Shown here in pieces: positions 24,093 through 34,529 of a stretch of 64,000 bases of DNA. The notes beneath the pieces were generated by a model. That model searched no databases, was not told the origin of the DNA, and worked only from the letters and a program-made list of their open reading frames with translations. The number at the start of each line of letters is the position of its first letter. Position 1 is the stretch's first letter. The position numbers were made by a program, and so were the translations under genes. This stretch comes from Toxonevra muliebris. Lineage: Eukaryota > Arthropoda > Insecta > Diptera > Pallopteridae. The stretch covers positions 75,943,235-76,007,234 of the forward strand of contig OY829326.1 of assembly GCA_963691655.1 (NCBI GenBank). The letters run 5' to 3'.

Positions 24093-24986
24093 AAGTGTGA
24101 TTCATTTGGAGGGTTTTTTTTTTGACAGATCACGCGGGATCACACACGAAATTCTGTCGGTACAAATGTCGCCGTGTAGTCAGCTACTTAACTCAATGAA
24201 AGCGGCACCACCAGCTGCAAAAAAAAAAAAAACGAAAGCAAACTCCTCTTCTTCCTTTGTCTCTTGTCAAATTAGAAATACATAGATTTAAGTTGGCAAC
24301 AGCCACAATTGTGCTCGGCAGTCATGTGGTCGTGCCGTCGCCAAAATAATCGTCTCCATAAGAACGTGTGTTTTTATAATTTGGCAGATGTAGTCATGTT
24401 ACTGCCGTAGTCAATGTGTATGGTGTATTACGAAAATCAGCGTTCAGCAAGTTATGGTGCGCATCATCGACCTACCGAACCCACTATTGCCAATACCATC
24501 CACAAATTTAAAAACCCAGTGTACATTATTAGATTATGCTCGACCGATTATACCACATCCAACACATAGTGAAGAGAATATAGCGTGATCTCAGTGAGCT
24601 TTTGTTTCAACAAGACAGCGCTACTTGCCAATGAACTTATTGAGAAATCATTTTGGTGAGCACCTGATTTCTCATTTTGTGTCGGTAAATTAGCCGCCTA
24701 GATCGTGTGATATACTTTTGGACTATTTTCTTTGGAGTTACAATTGACGCTTTGGAAGCCAACATTACTGATGTTATTCGTATTGAACACATCGTCCAAA
24801 ATTGGACCTTCAGGATGGACCATTTAAAGGGTAGTCTGGTCAACACTTAAATGAGATAATCTTTAAAAAGTAAATCCCATAGATTGTTCCTTCGACTCAT
24901 ATGAAGGTACTAAGATTTTCAATATAAAATTTCATTTTAAGCGTTTTATTTCAAATTAAAAAAACATCTCTAAACGAATCACCCCT
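24093..24986 (+). mobile_element. internally deleted mariner-type element with TIRs, copy 3
   Basis: The left end AAGTGTGATTCATTTGGAGG (from 24093) and the reverse complement of the right end, AAGGGGTGATTCGTTTAGAG (to 24986), form a TIR of about 20-25 bp. TA flanks both sides (24091-24092, 24987-24988), as mariner/Tc1 insertion requires. Inside, on the plus strand, HHRPTEPTIANTIHKF (about 24463) is followed after a deletion by an LLQ/QQD-type piece, PPRSCD, DYFLWSY and QNWTFRMDHL up to 24850. At under 900 bp with stops, it is non-autonomous. A repeat shared with 52030-52190 occupies about 24293-24420. Confidence 0.82.
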
Positions 24987-24989
24987 TAC

Positions 24990-26220
24990 AAAACACGCTT
25001 AGAGCTAATGCAGCTAAGCCAGTTTTTACACGATGAAACTACTCTCATAATACTCGAACAAATGTAGGCAAGAGGAGAGAAACTTCAGGTGGAAAGTAAA
25101 AATCTCTAGGGCAGAATTTTGATGAAACTTCTTGACGTTTCTTTTTCACATTTTTTTAGTTCATTATTTTTCCATATCGACGAGAACTATAATGGCGAAA
25201 GTTTCATAAAACACAAGTCTCATAGTATAAAATCGTCCTAACCTGTATCTAGTACTGAATAAATGTGTTTATAAACAAATGCTTTAAAACTGCTTTAAGA
25301 TACTTCCTACAATATTCAGTGATAAAAATTAAGCATTTTCTAATAGATTTATGTGCCCCACTATTTTAATGATTAAAAAGATTTCAAACGAAATAATGTT
25401 ATTAGTATTTGTTAAGCGAGAAACTTTATTAACTGTTTAGTGCAAAGCAAAGACAAACATACACACATTAATAGTTTTTAATCAAACTGAAGCGAATGGG
25501 TTAATTCAGTGGAAAACAATAAAATTTATGAGAATATCTATACTAAAGAAATTTTGAAGAAAATACCATTATCGTAAGGAATGAGATTCACAAATACATA
25601 CATACATATATATACACTCCGCGGCAAAATTCAATGCACTTCCACTTTGCTGAGGCGTTTCTTTTGGAAGCAGTTTGAGTTCACCATATAATGTGCCTAA
25701 TTAATTCAGTCTCTGATTTTTTTAGCATCAATATGTACACAAAAGTAGAACCATCTGGATGGAAAGATAAACTACGGCGCGATCGAACTATATACACCCT
25801 AGATGCCCTTCATTATAGCTCGATATTTTGGGCGTGGTTGTTGCCAAATTTTGATGGTTTTTACAATAAACACATATTTCACCAACATTTTCTGTACAGA
25901 AAAATATTGCACAACATATTGCCGTCGTACAAGCAGAATTATCTAAGCAGAACTCCAACTAACTAAGATAAAAAGATTAACGGGTACTGAGCTTTGCATT
26001 TTAAGTTTTACACTTATGCCAGTTTGTTATGTTTCATGTAAATGTTATAAATTATATCAACACCTAAAAATAATGGAAAACAATAGAGATAAACTTATGG
26101 TGAACTAACCAATAGTAATTCTAAAAGTACTGCCAGTCCACCCGGACCATCAAGAATACAATGCAGGAGCTTCAAATGAAGTAAGAACTGCTACTAAATT
26201 TCACCTTGGCATTATGTTTT
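24990..26220. other. intergenic, no gene confirmed
   Basis: An open frame at 25691-25966 has no recognisable domain or splice context. CACTCCGCGGCAAAATTC at 25615 resembles a transposon terminus, but I found no convincing partner. Confidence 0.35.
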
Positions 26221-26225
26221 TTTAG

Positions 26226-27191
26226 ATGGGGATGGAAGATGACTTTGAACAATTCGTAATGCGGATAAAAACTATAATCCAGTGGAAATATTGGAAGCTG
26301 GTAACATTTTTGAAATTAAAATATGCCTTATTTAAATTTTTAGAAGTTGATATTGGCCATCATAAAAATCGAAGTCGTTGGAAAAAAACAGATAAATCAA
26401 ACTGGACTCGTAATATAGCAAAGAAGCGTAGGAATCTAGGAAGGTATACAAAACAAGACAAGGGACGACATAGGCTAACGCTCCCCAATATATAAAGTGC
26501 ATTGATTGCCAATTCAAGTACTCTGAATGAAGCATTTGAGAATCAAAGTGAAGCAATCGGATTAAATTAAAGTGATGACAAACGAGGACAACACGAATTA
26601 GCTTCTAATGATACTAGTTTTGTCACCATAACATTCGATTTGCAAAGTGTTCTACAAATATCATGCAAAGATCTATCACCAATTTATTACAGTAGAAAAT
26701 TATGCGGAGAGATCGATGGGGCAATATGTAGCCTCGAAATCGGTACATTTTTGTATCTGATTAATTAGATTTATCACTTCTTTTGATACCTGCGGTGGTC
26801 GAAATCGTAACAAAAATGTCCTTGGGATGTTGTACTACTTTGTTCATCAATAATATGAAAATAGTCGAACAGGAAAAATACTTGTCGGTGTACACTGCTG
26901 AACGATTGGAAAAATGTCTTTAAAATGGCCTGGCCGAAGAGAAGTAAGAAAAAGAATGATCAGTATATTGTGAAGAAACTGAAGTTTTCCGATTTTATAG
27001 ATTTCAAAAACTACTATGTCACGACTGTTAATGAATTTTTAAGTGCGTATGGTGAAATGGGCTGCAACATGTCCATAAAAATGCATTTCCTGCATTCGCA
27101 TTTGGACTATTCCCCAGATAACCTAGGCCGGTTCAGCAATAAACAAGGCGAGCATTTTCACCAAGAAATGGCTACAATTGAAAAGCGCTAG
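26226..27191 (+). pseudogene. decayed ORF pieces of a possible DNA-transposon-associated gene
   Basis: Two plus-strand frames look related to proteins found in multicopy form in arthropod genomes. At 26370-26440 the frame gives SNWTRNIAKKRRNLG, basic and with Trp/Arg spacing like the N-terminus of those proteins. At 27055-27185 it gives GCNMSIKMHFLHSHLDYSPD, then EQGEHFHQE-like residues (seen as KQGEHFHQEMATIEKR). The intervening 400 bases have stops in all frames. I cannot name the family. Multicopy occurrence and decay suggest a mobile element rather than a host gene. Confidence 0.4.
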
Positions 27192-27561
27192 GAAGGAAAA
27201 AATAAAATAAAAATAATTTCAGAAAATTGTTGGTCACTTCAACGAGATCCTGATGATGCTGAATTAAAAAAAAAAAAACGGTCAAGCAAACATTTCTGAG
27301 TTAAATTGCCAAAAATTTTATTTTTGTACAAATTTTGTTTTCATAAAACGTTAAATAATTCACTCAATTACCTAGCGATTTTTAAAAACAAACTTGCATT
27401 TTACTCGTTAATAAACGTAATATACATGTAAACATAAAAAATAAAAATAAACTAGTCGATAAAGCCCCAGTAACTGGGGCTATTTTTTTTTTGCTCAAGA
27501 AATCTCTTTATGAAAAAACAAATATCAAAAGAGAACCAAACTACTCGTTGGTGTTTGTTTT
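27192..27561. other. intergenic, no gene seen
   Basis: AT-rich. CCCCAGTAACTGGGG near 27465 is a small perfect hairpin of unknown meaning. Confidence 0.4.
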
Positions 27562-27872
27562 GCTATTCGCAGTGTGGCCAACTCAGCGCTTTTCCCGCTG
27601 ATTTTAGTGCTTTTTGAAAATTAAAACGCGGAAAAAAGTGATTTAGCGCTCAGCGTTTATTTTTCAATTCAAAATATCTTCGAAAAATCGAAGAAATTTT
27701 CATTGACTAGAAGTATCAGATGTGTCTCTGTATTAGTGAAAAAGTTTAAATGTATTGAGTTTTCTCGCACTTTTATAAGGAAAAAATGTAACGCTTTTTT
27801 TAAAAAAATACGCGTTTTATTCTTCATTTTAGCGGATTTTGAAAAACAAAAGTTGGCCACTCTGGCTATTTT
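27562..27872. mobile_element. 295-bp hAT-type MITE
   Basis: The element (27570-27864) starts CAGTGTGGCCAACT and ends AGTTGGCCACTCTG, a TIR with one mismatch. Flanks GCTATTCG (27562-27569) and GCTATTTT (27865-27872) agree at 6 of 8 positions, as expected for an old 8-bp hAT TSD. Terminal sequences match those of the larger element at 42109-43328 in reverse orientation (e.g. AAAAATACGCG, TTTTAATTTTCAAAAAGCAC), so this is its deletion derivative. Confidence 0.88.
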
Positions 27873-29330
27873 TGTATGCAGATAACTCATAGATAATTCT
27901 GAGAGATGCCGTTACTCATGTCTTCTCTCTTTCTCTTATTTATTATGCAATGATTTTTTCAACGATGATTTGTTCAATGAGCGAATTTTAAAAAACTTCC
28001 GACGCTAATATTTTGATATTGGCTTAACCGATTTTAAATCTGATTTGGCTACCCTACTCATCAAGCTCTTTAAATTGCTATATAATATGATAGTGTAGCA
28101 CTTCTGGATCTTCTGGAATAAGGCTCTAGTTACACTAATAAATGTATAGAAATATTTTGTAGGGAATTTATAAAAAAAATCGAGAAAACAGGGTTTTTTA
28201 ATTATTGTTGTACGTCAATGACATATTTTAGAAAGTTATTTGGCTTAATAAAAAAAAATGAATATCATTAAATATGATTTTGTGTCCTTCTTAGCCGAAA
28301 AAACCGTAAAAGTTGGGAATTTTTCATGATTTTGCACTAAAGCGCACCCTAGTGGCCGTTGTTGGTAAAAACAAATCGCAGATTCAGATGCCTCGTACCC
28401 GAAAAACCCCGAAAGACCTTTTAGTGGTAAAAATATTTGCATTTAAATGAAACTACTCCGACGCGACCATAGACTAAAGCAACAACTTCAAAATAAAAAG
28501 ATCGGTTTAAATCGTCAACCTGGGAAAATTGAGAAATCACTATTCTATATACAACCAAAGCTTTCAGAAAAACTTGGCTTCATCAATTCCCCAGCATTTT
28601 ATGAACTTCAATCCCTTTCCGACAGTTCAAATCTTATCCGATCTTTCTAGGGGGTACGTTCAATTTAGTTCTCAAGTTGAGTTTTAGGAGCCACTCTAAT
28701 ATCACAAATAGACAAATATACACATATCTCTCAAGTTTTCTTAAATAAAAAAATATAGCATTCGAAAGGTCTAAGTTTATTTCTTCTAAAATTGGTAAGA
28801 AACTGAAAATCTGTTGATAATCAACTAAGTTACAGGCTTATAAATGCACAAAGGTACTCAAAATTGTTTTTTTTTTTTAACGGTAAATCAAGTTTTTGGG
28901 GGTGTTTGGCCAATTTCACACACAGATTCTTGTGTTACTGGACAAGAACTACAAGAAAAACAGTATCACTTCCCAGGTATTTTTTACTGTCGCACCGTGT
29001 AATAAATGTTCTTTGGGAAATATGTATGTGATTCTTCATTGTATTAAATTTTTGTTTATTTATATTACTAAATAAAATGTGAAAAGTTAACTACCTACCT
29101 GTCTTAATGTTTGCTTCAACATAAATAAATAGTTTGTTATGAATCATTGAATTAAGGCTATGAACATATACGTACATATTATTTTGTCCACATGTGTATG
29201 TACCATATAAGCATATTTATGAACTACTATTTGAACCTTAATAAAGATGTTGTTAATTTTCTAATTGAAAATAACTGTAAAATCCTTTAGCTTCTAGTGA
29301 GATTGCATGGTTACAGAATTTCACCACATT
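27873..29330. other. intergenic, no gene seen
   Basis: Unique-looking AT-rich DNA. An open frame at 28447-28650 begins with ATG but shows no family signature and no splice context. Confidence 0.4.
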
Positions 29331-29344
29331 TCGAAAATGTGGCG

Positions 29345-29376
29345 CATCTCTCTCTCTCGCTCTCTCTATGAAAGGA
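29345..29376. promoter_or_regulatory. CT-rich (GAGA-type) tract
   Basis: TCTCTCTCTCGCTCTCTCT is a run of the GAGA-factor binding repeat in opposite orientation. It lies about 550 bases upstream of the candidate exon at 29927, a usual place for such tracts in fly promoters. It may equally be a simple-sequence run. Confidence 0.4.
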
Positions 29377-29926
29377 GAGAAGCTTTTAGCTAGCACGTGA
29401 GTGAAAAAGCTTTTATTTTTCATATGTAAAAACAGGAAACGGATGTTAGGTTAATTAAACGTTAAGGTAAAAGAAATTTAAAAATAATAAAATATTTGTT
29501 GTTTGTTTTATTTAAAACTTTATCTTAAAAAGGCTTTAAAATTGTTTATTATTTTCCACATATTGCTTAATTTTAAATTTCTTTCTTTTTTGAATTGAAT
29601 GCCTTTGCTAATCCTGCGCCGTGTAGAGCTTTTTTCAGTTGCATATGAGAAATTACCTCACATCTTCTTGTTATTCAGTAGACAATTGTCATTCGTGTTT
29701 CGTTCATTAAATGTTAAGGAAGTGTCAGCAAATAATAATAAAATTTAATTACGCTGATACGTGAATTGTTTAAATAGTTTGGCTTCGAAATAAACCATGA
29801 AATGATTTAGTGCAATTTTACAAAATAAAAACCAAGAAAAAAAAAAATAAGATATATTTACTGAAAAATTGTGCAATACATGAAAGAGATTTTACTCCAT
29901 TTGAAAGTATAAAAATATCATCCAAA

Positions 29927-30037
29927 ATGGATCAAAGTTTAAACTCTTCAAGTGAGGATTGGCAGCAGCCAGTTTCGCTATTCCTTCCCGAAATTATTAG
30001 TTGTGTGGATGAGGAAACATTTTTCAATACCAGAGAA
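29927..30037 (+). CDS. candidate first coding exon of an unidentified gene
   Basis: The ATG at 29927 sits in CCAAAATGG, close to the fly translation-start consensus. From it, 37 codons run without a stop to a strong splice donor GAA|GTAAGTA at 30038. The exon ends in phase 0. The peptide begins MDQSLNSSSEDWQQP and continues LFLPEIISCVDEETFF, acidic and moderately hydrophobic, unlike the low-complexity frames around it. Codon use is balanced. The frame is also open upstream of this ATG, but with only poly-Lys/Asn sequence. I do not recognise the protein and found no second exon in the window. A chance ORF is possible. Confidence 0.45.
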
Positions 30038-30490
30038 GTAAGTATAATTTCTAAATAAGAAATTTAAATAGCATTTTGCTAAATTTAGTTATAAATTAAA
30101 GTTTTTCTCCTTTAATAAAAATTATTACCTTGCTTTATATTTCTCGTTAACAAAGTGAAAAACATTTTTTTTAAGGCTAATCAATCGAACAAAAGCACTA
30201 ATCAGCAAAAGTTATATCAGAGCCCACAAATCATCGAATGGTTATAAGTTTGATTTATACTACAACAATTGGAGGTTTAAGATAAGATTTGCGCACAATG
30301 AAACTAGTGCACAAATAAACTAAAATTATTTCTACAATAGTAATATTTTTGGATCGCTTTCATACTTTATGAACTTATTCCTCTATATGATTTTAATTTG
30401 ACCTGCAAGTATTAGGTTTCTAACCCCACCCCTTTCCTAGTTATAAAAGTGTAAATTCCCAACTCTAACGCCTGTACCACCAGATTCAAA

Positions 30491-30999
30491 AGCTCATAAC
30501 TTTTTTTCTATTTACCAAAATCAAACGATTAAACTCAATTCTGAAAGGGTTTTTTATGCCCTTTGATAATATTTTAAGTTCATCCTAAATATTTTTAACT
30601 TATTAGAGAAATTGTTAAATTAAAACTTTATTTAACTTTTTGAGGCTTTCGGACACTTTTTTTAAAATTTTTTATGATTTTTAAAAGAAAAGGTCAAAAA
30701 TGGCAAACCTAGTAGTTCTTTAGACACACACTTCCCTTTGCACCAACTTTTTTTTCTAAGAGTATGGATGTATATAGCAAAAAAGACAAGCGTTCTTTTA
30801 AAAATAATAAAAACTTAAAAACAAGTGTTCAAAAGGCCTCAAAAAGTTAAATAAAATTTTAATTTAACAATTTCTCTATATAAGTTAAACATATTTAGAA
30901 TGAACTTAAAATAGTATCAAAGGACATGAAAAACCCTTTCAGAATTGAGTTTAATCGTTTGATTTGGGTAAATAGAAAAACAATTGTTATATATGAACT
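30491..30999. mobile_element. 509-bp foldback element with ~200-bp arms
   Basis: The left arm 30491-30691 and the right arm 30793-30999 are inverted copies with only scattered differences. Shared blocks include CTATTTACC, AATCAAACGATTAAACTCAA, CTGAAAGGG, TTTTAAGTTCAT, AGAGAAATTGTTAAATTAAA and CTTTTTGAGGC. A ~100-base loop separates them. No coding region is visible. It ends where homology to the Tc1-like copy 2 begins (about 31005), so it probably inserted in or beside that element. A transcript would fold into a very long double-stranded hairpin. Confidence 0.88.
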
Positions 31000-31391
31000 G
31001 CTTTGTCTACTACAGCTACAGATTGCCTGCCACACCAAAAACTTCTTGGGCAATTTAGAATTCTTCTGGGTCTTATACTGCTCCTGGACATTTCCTCTTC
31101 TACCTACAAAATAAAAATCCACACCTGAAAGCTGTGAAAAGTCACCCAGTACATAGGATATCATCGTCCATAACGCAGCAATCAAAATTCCTTATGAAAC
31201 TACGGTGCAATATTTTACCTCACTCTTTTGCCATACTGTTCTTCTTCGAATTTCTGTCTGGATCTTTTTGAACCGTGTATGACTTCAGCCCTTCCTCCCT
31301 TTTATCTTTTCTAACAAAAGTTTCAGAGCATTCTAGTTTTTCAGCCACTTTACTGCGATTTTTAAACGAGCTATCACCTTCTGGACGCCAG

Positions 31392-31632
31392 GACGACCAC
31401 GATAGTCTAGTGGATAGTGCACTAGACTTTCATCCAGAAGGTTGCGGGTTCGATTCCCGTCTTGGTCTGGTGGTTAATTCTCATAAACTTCTTATAATCA
31501 CTATCGATATGAAGTGGATGAGAGTTATAAGAATGTGTACAAGTACACACCTTGGTTGGTAATGGCAAAACCACCGAGCTGATAAAAAATTGCCACATAG
31601 CCGTTCGGAATCGGCGTTAAACTGTAGGTCCT
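31392..31632 (+). mobile_element. tRNA-Glu-derived SINE, 3'-truncated
   Basis: The head GACGACCACGATAGTCTAGTGG carries the A box. GACTTTCATCC with AGAAGG is the anticodon arm, and GGGTTCGATTCCC (31446-31458) is the B box. The arrangement closely follows tRNA-Glu. The body (GGTTGGTAATGGCAAAACCAC, GCCGTTCGGAATCGGC, AAACTGTAGGTCC) matches the SINE at 3313-3623. The tail is missing, replaced at about 31633 by another tRNA-like sequence. Confidence 0.9.
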
Positions 31633-31635
31633 ACC

Positions 31636-31810
31636 ATCGCCACTGTGGTCTAGTGGAAGAGTGCCAGACTCTTGTTTCTGGAGACCCGAGTTCGATTTTT
31701 GGCTTGGGTATGTTTCTTATCTATCTTTCTTTCTCCCTTCCTTTCTTTCTTTCTTTCTTGGGGCTTTGGTACAAAAGATCTTATAGGTCGCAGTGCCTGA
31801 CTTTCGAGTC
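31636..31810 (+). mobile_element. second tRNA-like SINE head with CTTT microsatellite
   Basis: CACTGTGGTCTAGTGGAAGA gives an A box. CCAGACTCTTGTTTCTGG folds as an anticodon arm with a 5-bp stem. CCGAGTTCGATTTTTGG gives a B box and T arm. The arms are weakly paired and the acceptor stem does not close, so it is not a working tRNA gene. A CTTT microsatellite (31727-31760) and about 50 bases follow before Tc1-like sequence resumes. It is probably the 5' part of a different SINE, in tandem with the first. Confidence 0.65.
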
Positions 31811-31925
31811 GTCCTTCCTTCAAATAATAATCTAATGATCTAATAATAATAATAATAATAAGTCTAATAATTTTTTCACGCACTTCTATTTCGCTGCTCA
31901 TTCGCTGATCGAATGATCTCAAAAA

Positions 31926-32565
31926 ACTGACATGAGAGCTTAGGCATGTTTAACAAAGCTACTTCGATGTGAAAAGAATTTTAAATTTGAACTAGGAGAA
32001 CACTATGAGTAAAAACGTATTCACTAGTTTCATCGTGCGCAAACCTTAAACCCCAATCCATTATTTTTAAATCTAATTGACATTTTTATTTTTTTAAATT
32101 TTATAAAAGCCAATCTCAGTATATGTGTCTGACAAACTTATATTAATGCACCTATCCCTTATCTCTTGATCATACTGTGCGACAAAATCTAATTTTGGTT
32201 TCACATACGAATAAATTGATTCAGTCGGAAAACTGAGACCCAAAATGTAGTATAACTACGTTCTCAGTTTTTCTCTAGAACGTCAGGATTATTTAATATA
32301 GGCCTTTTACATTTCAAAAGATGCGTAAAATTCAAAAAATTATATAAATACTTCAACTCATCCTATGTTGTCAACATGCATATCAAATGAAAGAGAAAGG
32401 TCTTTAAAAATAATAAAGAAAAAAGTTTTTTGATTTTGCAGAACAAAAATATCCCCAAAATGTTCTTTTAAAATTAATTCCCAAATATCTTTGCGCACCT
32501 GGGGCAATTATAGCGGTAAACTCACAAATCAAAGAGTTTATTTTGCTTGAAAAACCTAAAAATTC
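31926..32565. other. intergenic, no gene seen
   Basis: AT-rich stretch between transposon remnants; nothing supported. Confidence 0.4.
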
Positions 32566-32569
32566 CAGG

Positions 32570-32880
32570 CATGTCTCATAACAAAACCGCCAAAGAACTA
32601 AAATTACCCAAGTCAGTGACTTTTGTCCTAAAATGGTACAACGACTCCTTACCTTTGAAAAAAAAAAGACTGGCAGTGGTAGGAAACGAGGATTTAAATC
32701 GTATATTATAGCAAGAGAGCAGGATTACGTTCATTCAAAGTGAATGTAGCACCAAACCGCATGACAACCAAATTTTTGGCAAAACAAATTCGAGGACGTC
32801 AGTTTTACACTGCAAACGAAAGGGGCAATATTGCCGATAAATTTAACCGTTATGTGGCTGATAAAAAAAAACACCTTCTG
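32570..32880 (+). pseudogene. possible Tc1-like helix-turn-helix remnant
   Basis: A plus-strand frame reads MSHNKTAKELKLPKSVTFV, followed in a shifted frame by a GSGRKRGFK-like stretch and MTTKFLAKQIRGRQFYTANE. AKELKLPKS followed by a Gly-Arg-Lys linker is the layout of Tc1-type DNA-binding domains. No catalytic domain follows, because a MITE begins at 32883. The evidence is short motifs only. Confidence 0.4.
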
Positions 32881-32882
32881 TA

Positions 32883-33117
32883 GGCTGACAAGGTACCCGG
32901 GTACCTAATATACAATATCCACCAACAATTCGATCTAATATTACTTTAAGAAGTTAAGGGAACCTTTATATCAAAATCAAACGTTTTTCAAGTATTTATC
33001 GATTTTATTTTGAAATCGACATAGTCAGTTTCATAGCGATTTCCTAAATTAAAAACCCATATTTCGAGAAATAACACAGTTTAAAAACCATTTAGGTATC
33101 CGGGGGCCTTATCAGCC
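32883..33117. mobile_element. 235-bp MITE with ~28-bp TIR
   Basis: Left end GGCTGACAAGGTACCCGGGT (from 32883) and the reverse complement of the right end (33117 leftwards: GGCTGATAAGGCCCCCGGAT) share GGCTGAYAAGG, CCCGG and TACCTAA. TA precedes the left end (32881-32882). The interior has no coding potential. The left TIR contains a perfect 14-bp palindrome, GGTACCCGGGTACC. Confidence 0.75.
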
Positions 33118-33259
33118 CGTTGAGGTAGGTAATGTATAATAAATAAAATAAGTAATAAAATTTTCTGTCTATAGTTAGCATTGATTTTGAAATTTCAAAT
33201 TTTGGTATTTTTGACTACGACGCTTATGAGAAGGAAAAAATAGAAATACAAAAATATTT

Positions 33260-34523
33260 AAAAAAAAATCAATGAATACTATAGATTTTAAATTTTATAT
33301 TGCGGAAATTGTGACCAAATTTCAAACTGAAATTCAAATACTTTTTTTTATATCGAAGTTCAAACAAAGAAAAGAACCAAATTCATATCAAAAATCTAGA
33401 GCAAAATGAGGCCAAATTCAGTTCAAAATCTTGATTATAACTTTTCTGATGAATTTATATTGTTAAATAATCCAATTTTATTTATTTTTATTTATTTATT
33501 TGTTAGAATTTATAATCGAGCCTTTATAGGCCATATATGATTACACAGAATAATAAATGGGTAAACTTTGGAAAGAGGTACAAAATATTTCTAATATTAA
33601 TATTACATTATACATATCAATGAAAATAGATTAAAATATTCAAACTGAAGAACCAAAAAAAAACCTTAAAATTGCATTCCCCTGTAACCAGATGATATAG
33701 TCGTATTAATTAAATTTGAGAAAACAATTTAAAGGAAATTTTAATTTCCTTTGAGAACAAATTTTCGTTAAACAATTTGATACATCTCTATTTTTTGAGC
33801 CATTTTTGGTCGAAACAGTTGATTTGGATAGTACTTTAAACGAATTTTTAAAATATATATTCATATATCTCTAACCATCGATACTACTATTAATATCGGC
33901 CTGGTGGTGAGTTTACGATCTCACAACTTCATAACCAAGCACTTCATTTTAAATGCGTTCTTTAAGCCTGTTATACATTACTTAAAATGTAAACATATCT
34001 TAATTTGACCGAAAAACCAATGCATTTTAAAATTCAACGAGATCCGTACACGGTTTTGGGTACCGGGCAACAACAGGTTAAAAAAAAAAACAATGTTCAG
34101 ACCATGAATCGGACCGAAATTCCAACAAAAATCGACCAAAATGAGATCAAATTCAGGTCAAAACTCTGACTAAAAACCCAAAATTCAGACTGAATCAAAA
34201 CCAAAATCAGTTTTAAAATTCCAGACGAATTCAGACCAACTTTTAAAACAAAATTCAGACCGATTTCGGACTGAAATTTAGACCAAAATAGTATTAAAAT
34301 CAAGCCAAATTCAGACGAAAATATTAACACCTCAAGCTAAGAATTAAAACTGAGGCTAAAAAGACGCCAAATACAAATTTAAAGCAAACCAAAATTTAGA
34401 TCAGAAATCAGATCAAACGCTGAAAAGCAAACCAAAATTTAGATCAAACATAGATTAAAACTCAAACCAAATTCAGATTAAAAGGGGCTTCAGCCCCTAA
34501 TTCCCCCTCTGGATACGCTACTG
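33260..34523 (-). mobile_element. hAT-type repeat element, partial copy with AAATTCAGACC array
   Basis: In inverted orientation this matches the element at 46647-48219. Shared segments include the terminus (GGATACGCTACTG at 34511-34523 versus CAGTAGCGTATCC at 46647), GGGTACCGGGCAACAACAGG (34059) and GAGTTTACGATCTCACAACT (33909). From 34110 to 34480 it is a degenerate tandem array of AAATTCAGACCAAAA-like units. About 33485-33650 is an insertion absent from the other copy (ATTT-rich, then AGCCTTTATAGGCC-like sequence). The end opposite 34523 is truncated, so no TSD can be read. Confidence 0.75.
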
Positions 34524-34529
34524 GTTGTT

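Larger units (their letters stand above)
31005..31925 (-). pseudogene. Tc1-like transposase pseudogene, copy 2, split by SINEs
   Basis: On the minus strand, the N-terminus (SSEIEVREKIIRLI, about 31900-31855) corresponds to SEEKEVRLKIIKNF of copy 1. After the inserted SINEs, the frame resumes at about 31390-31245 with SETFVRKDKREEGLKSY and VQKDPDRNS, parallel to the second helix-turn-helix of copy 1. The start of the catalytic domain follows (FSQLSGVDFYF, GNVQEQYKTQ, KFLVWQAICSC at 31140-31010). Everything after WQAICSC is missing, replaced by the foldback element. Many substitutions separate it from copy 1, so it is an older or different subfamily. Confidence 0.85.

Noticed and set aside
31420..31475. 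Apparent tRNA-Glu gene
   Set aside because: The acceptor stem does not close and the sequence continues into a SINE body found elsewhere in the window.
31637..31705. Second apparent tRNA gene
   Set aside because: Anticodon loop of eight bases, weak T arm and no closed acceptor stem.
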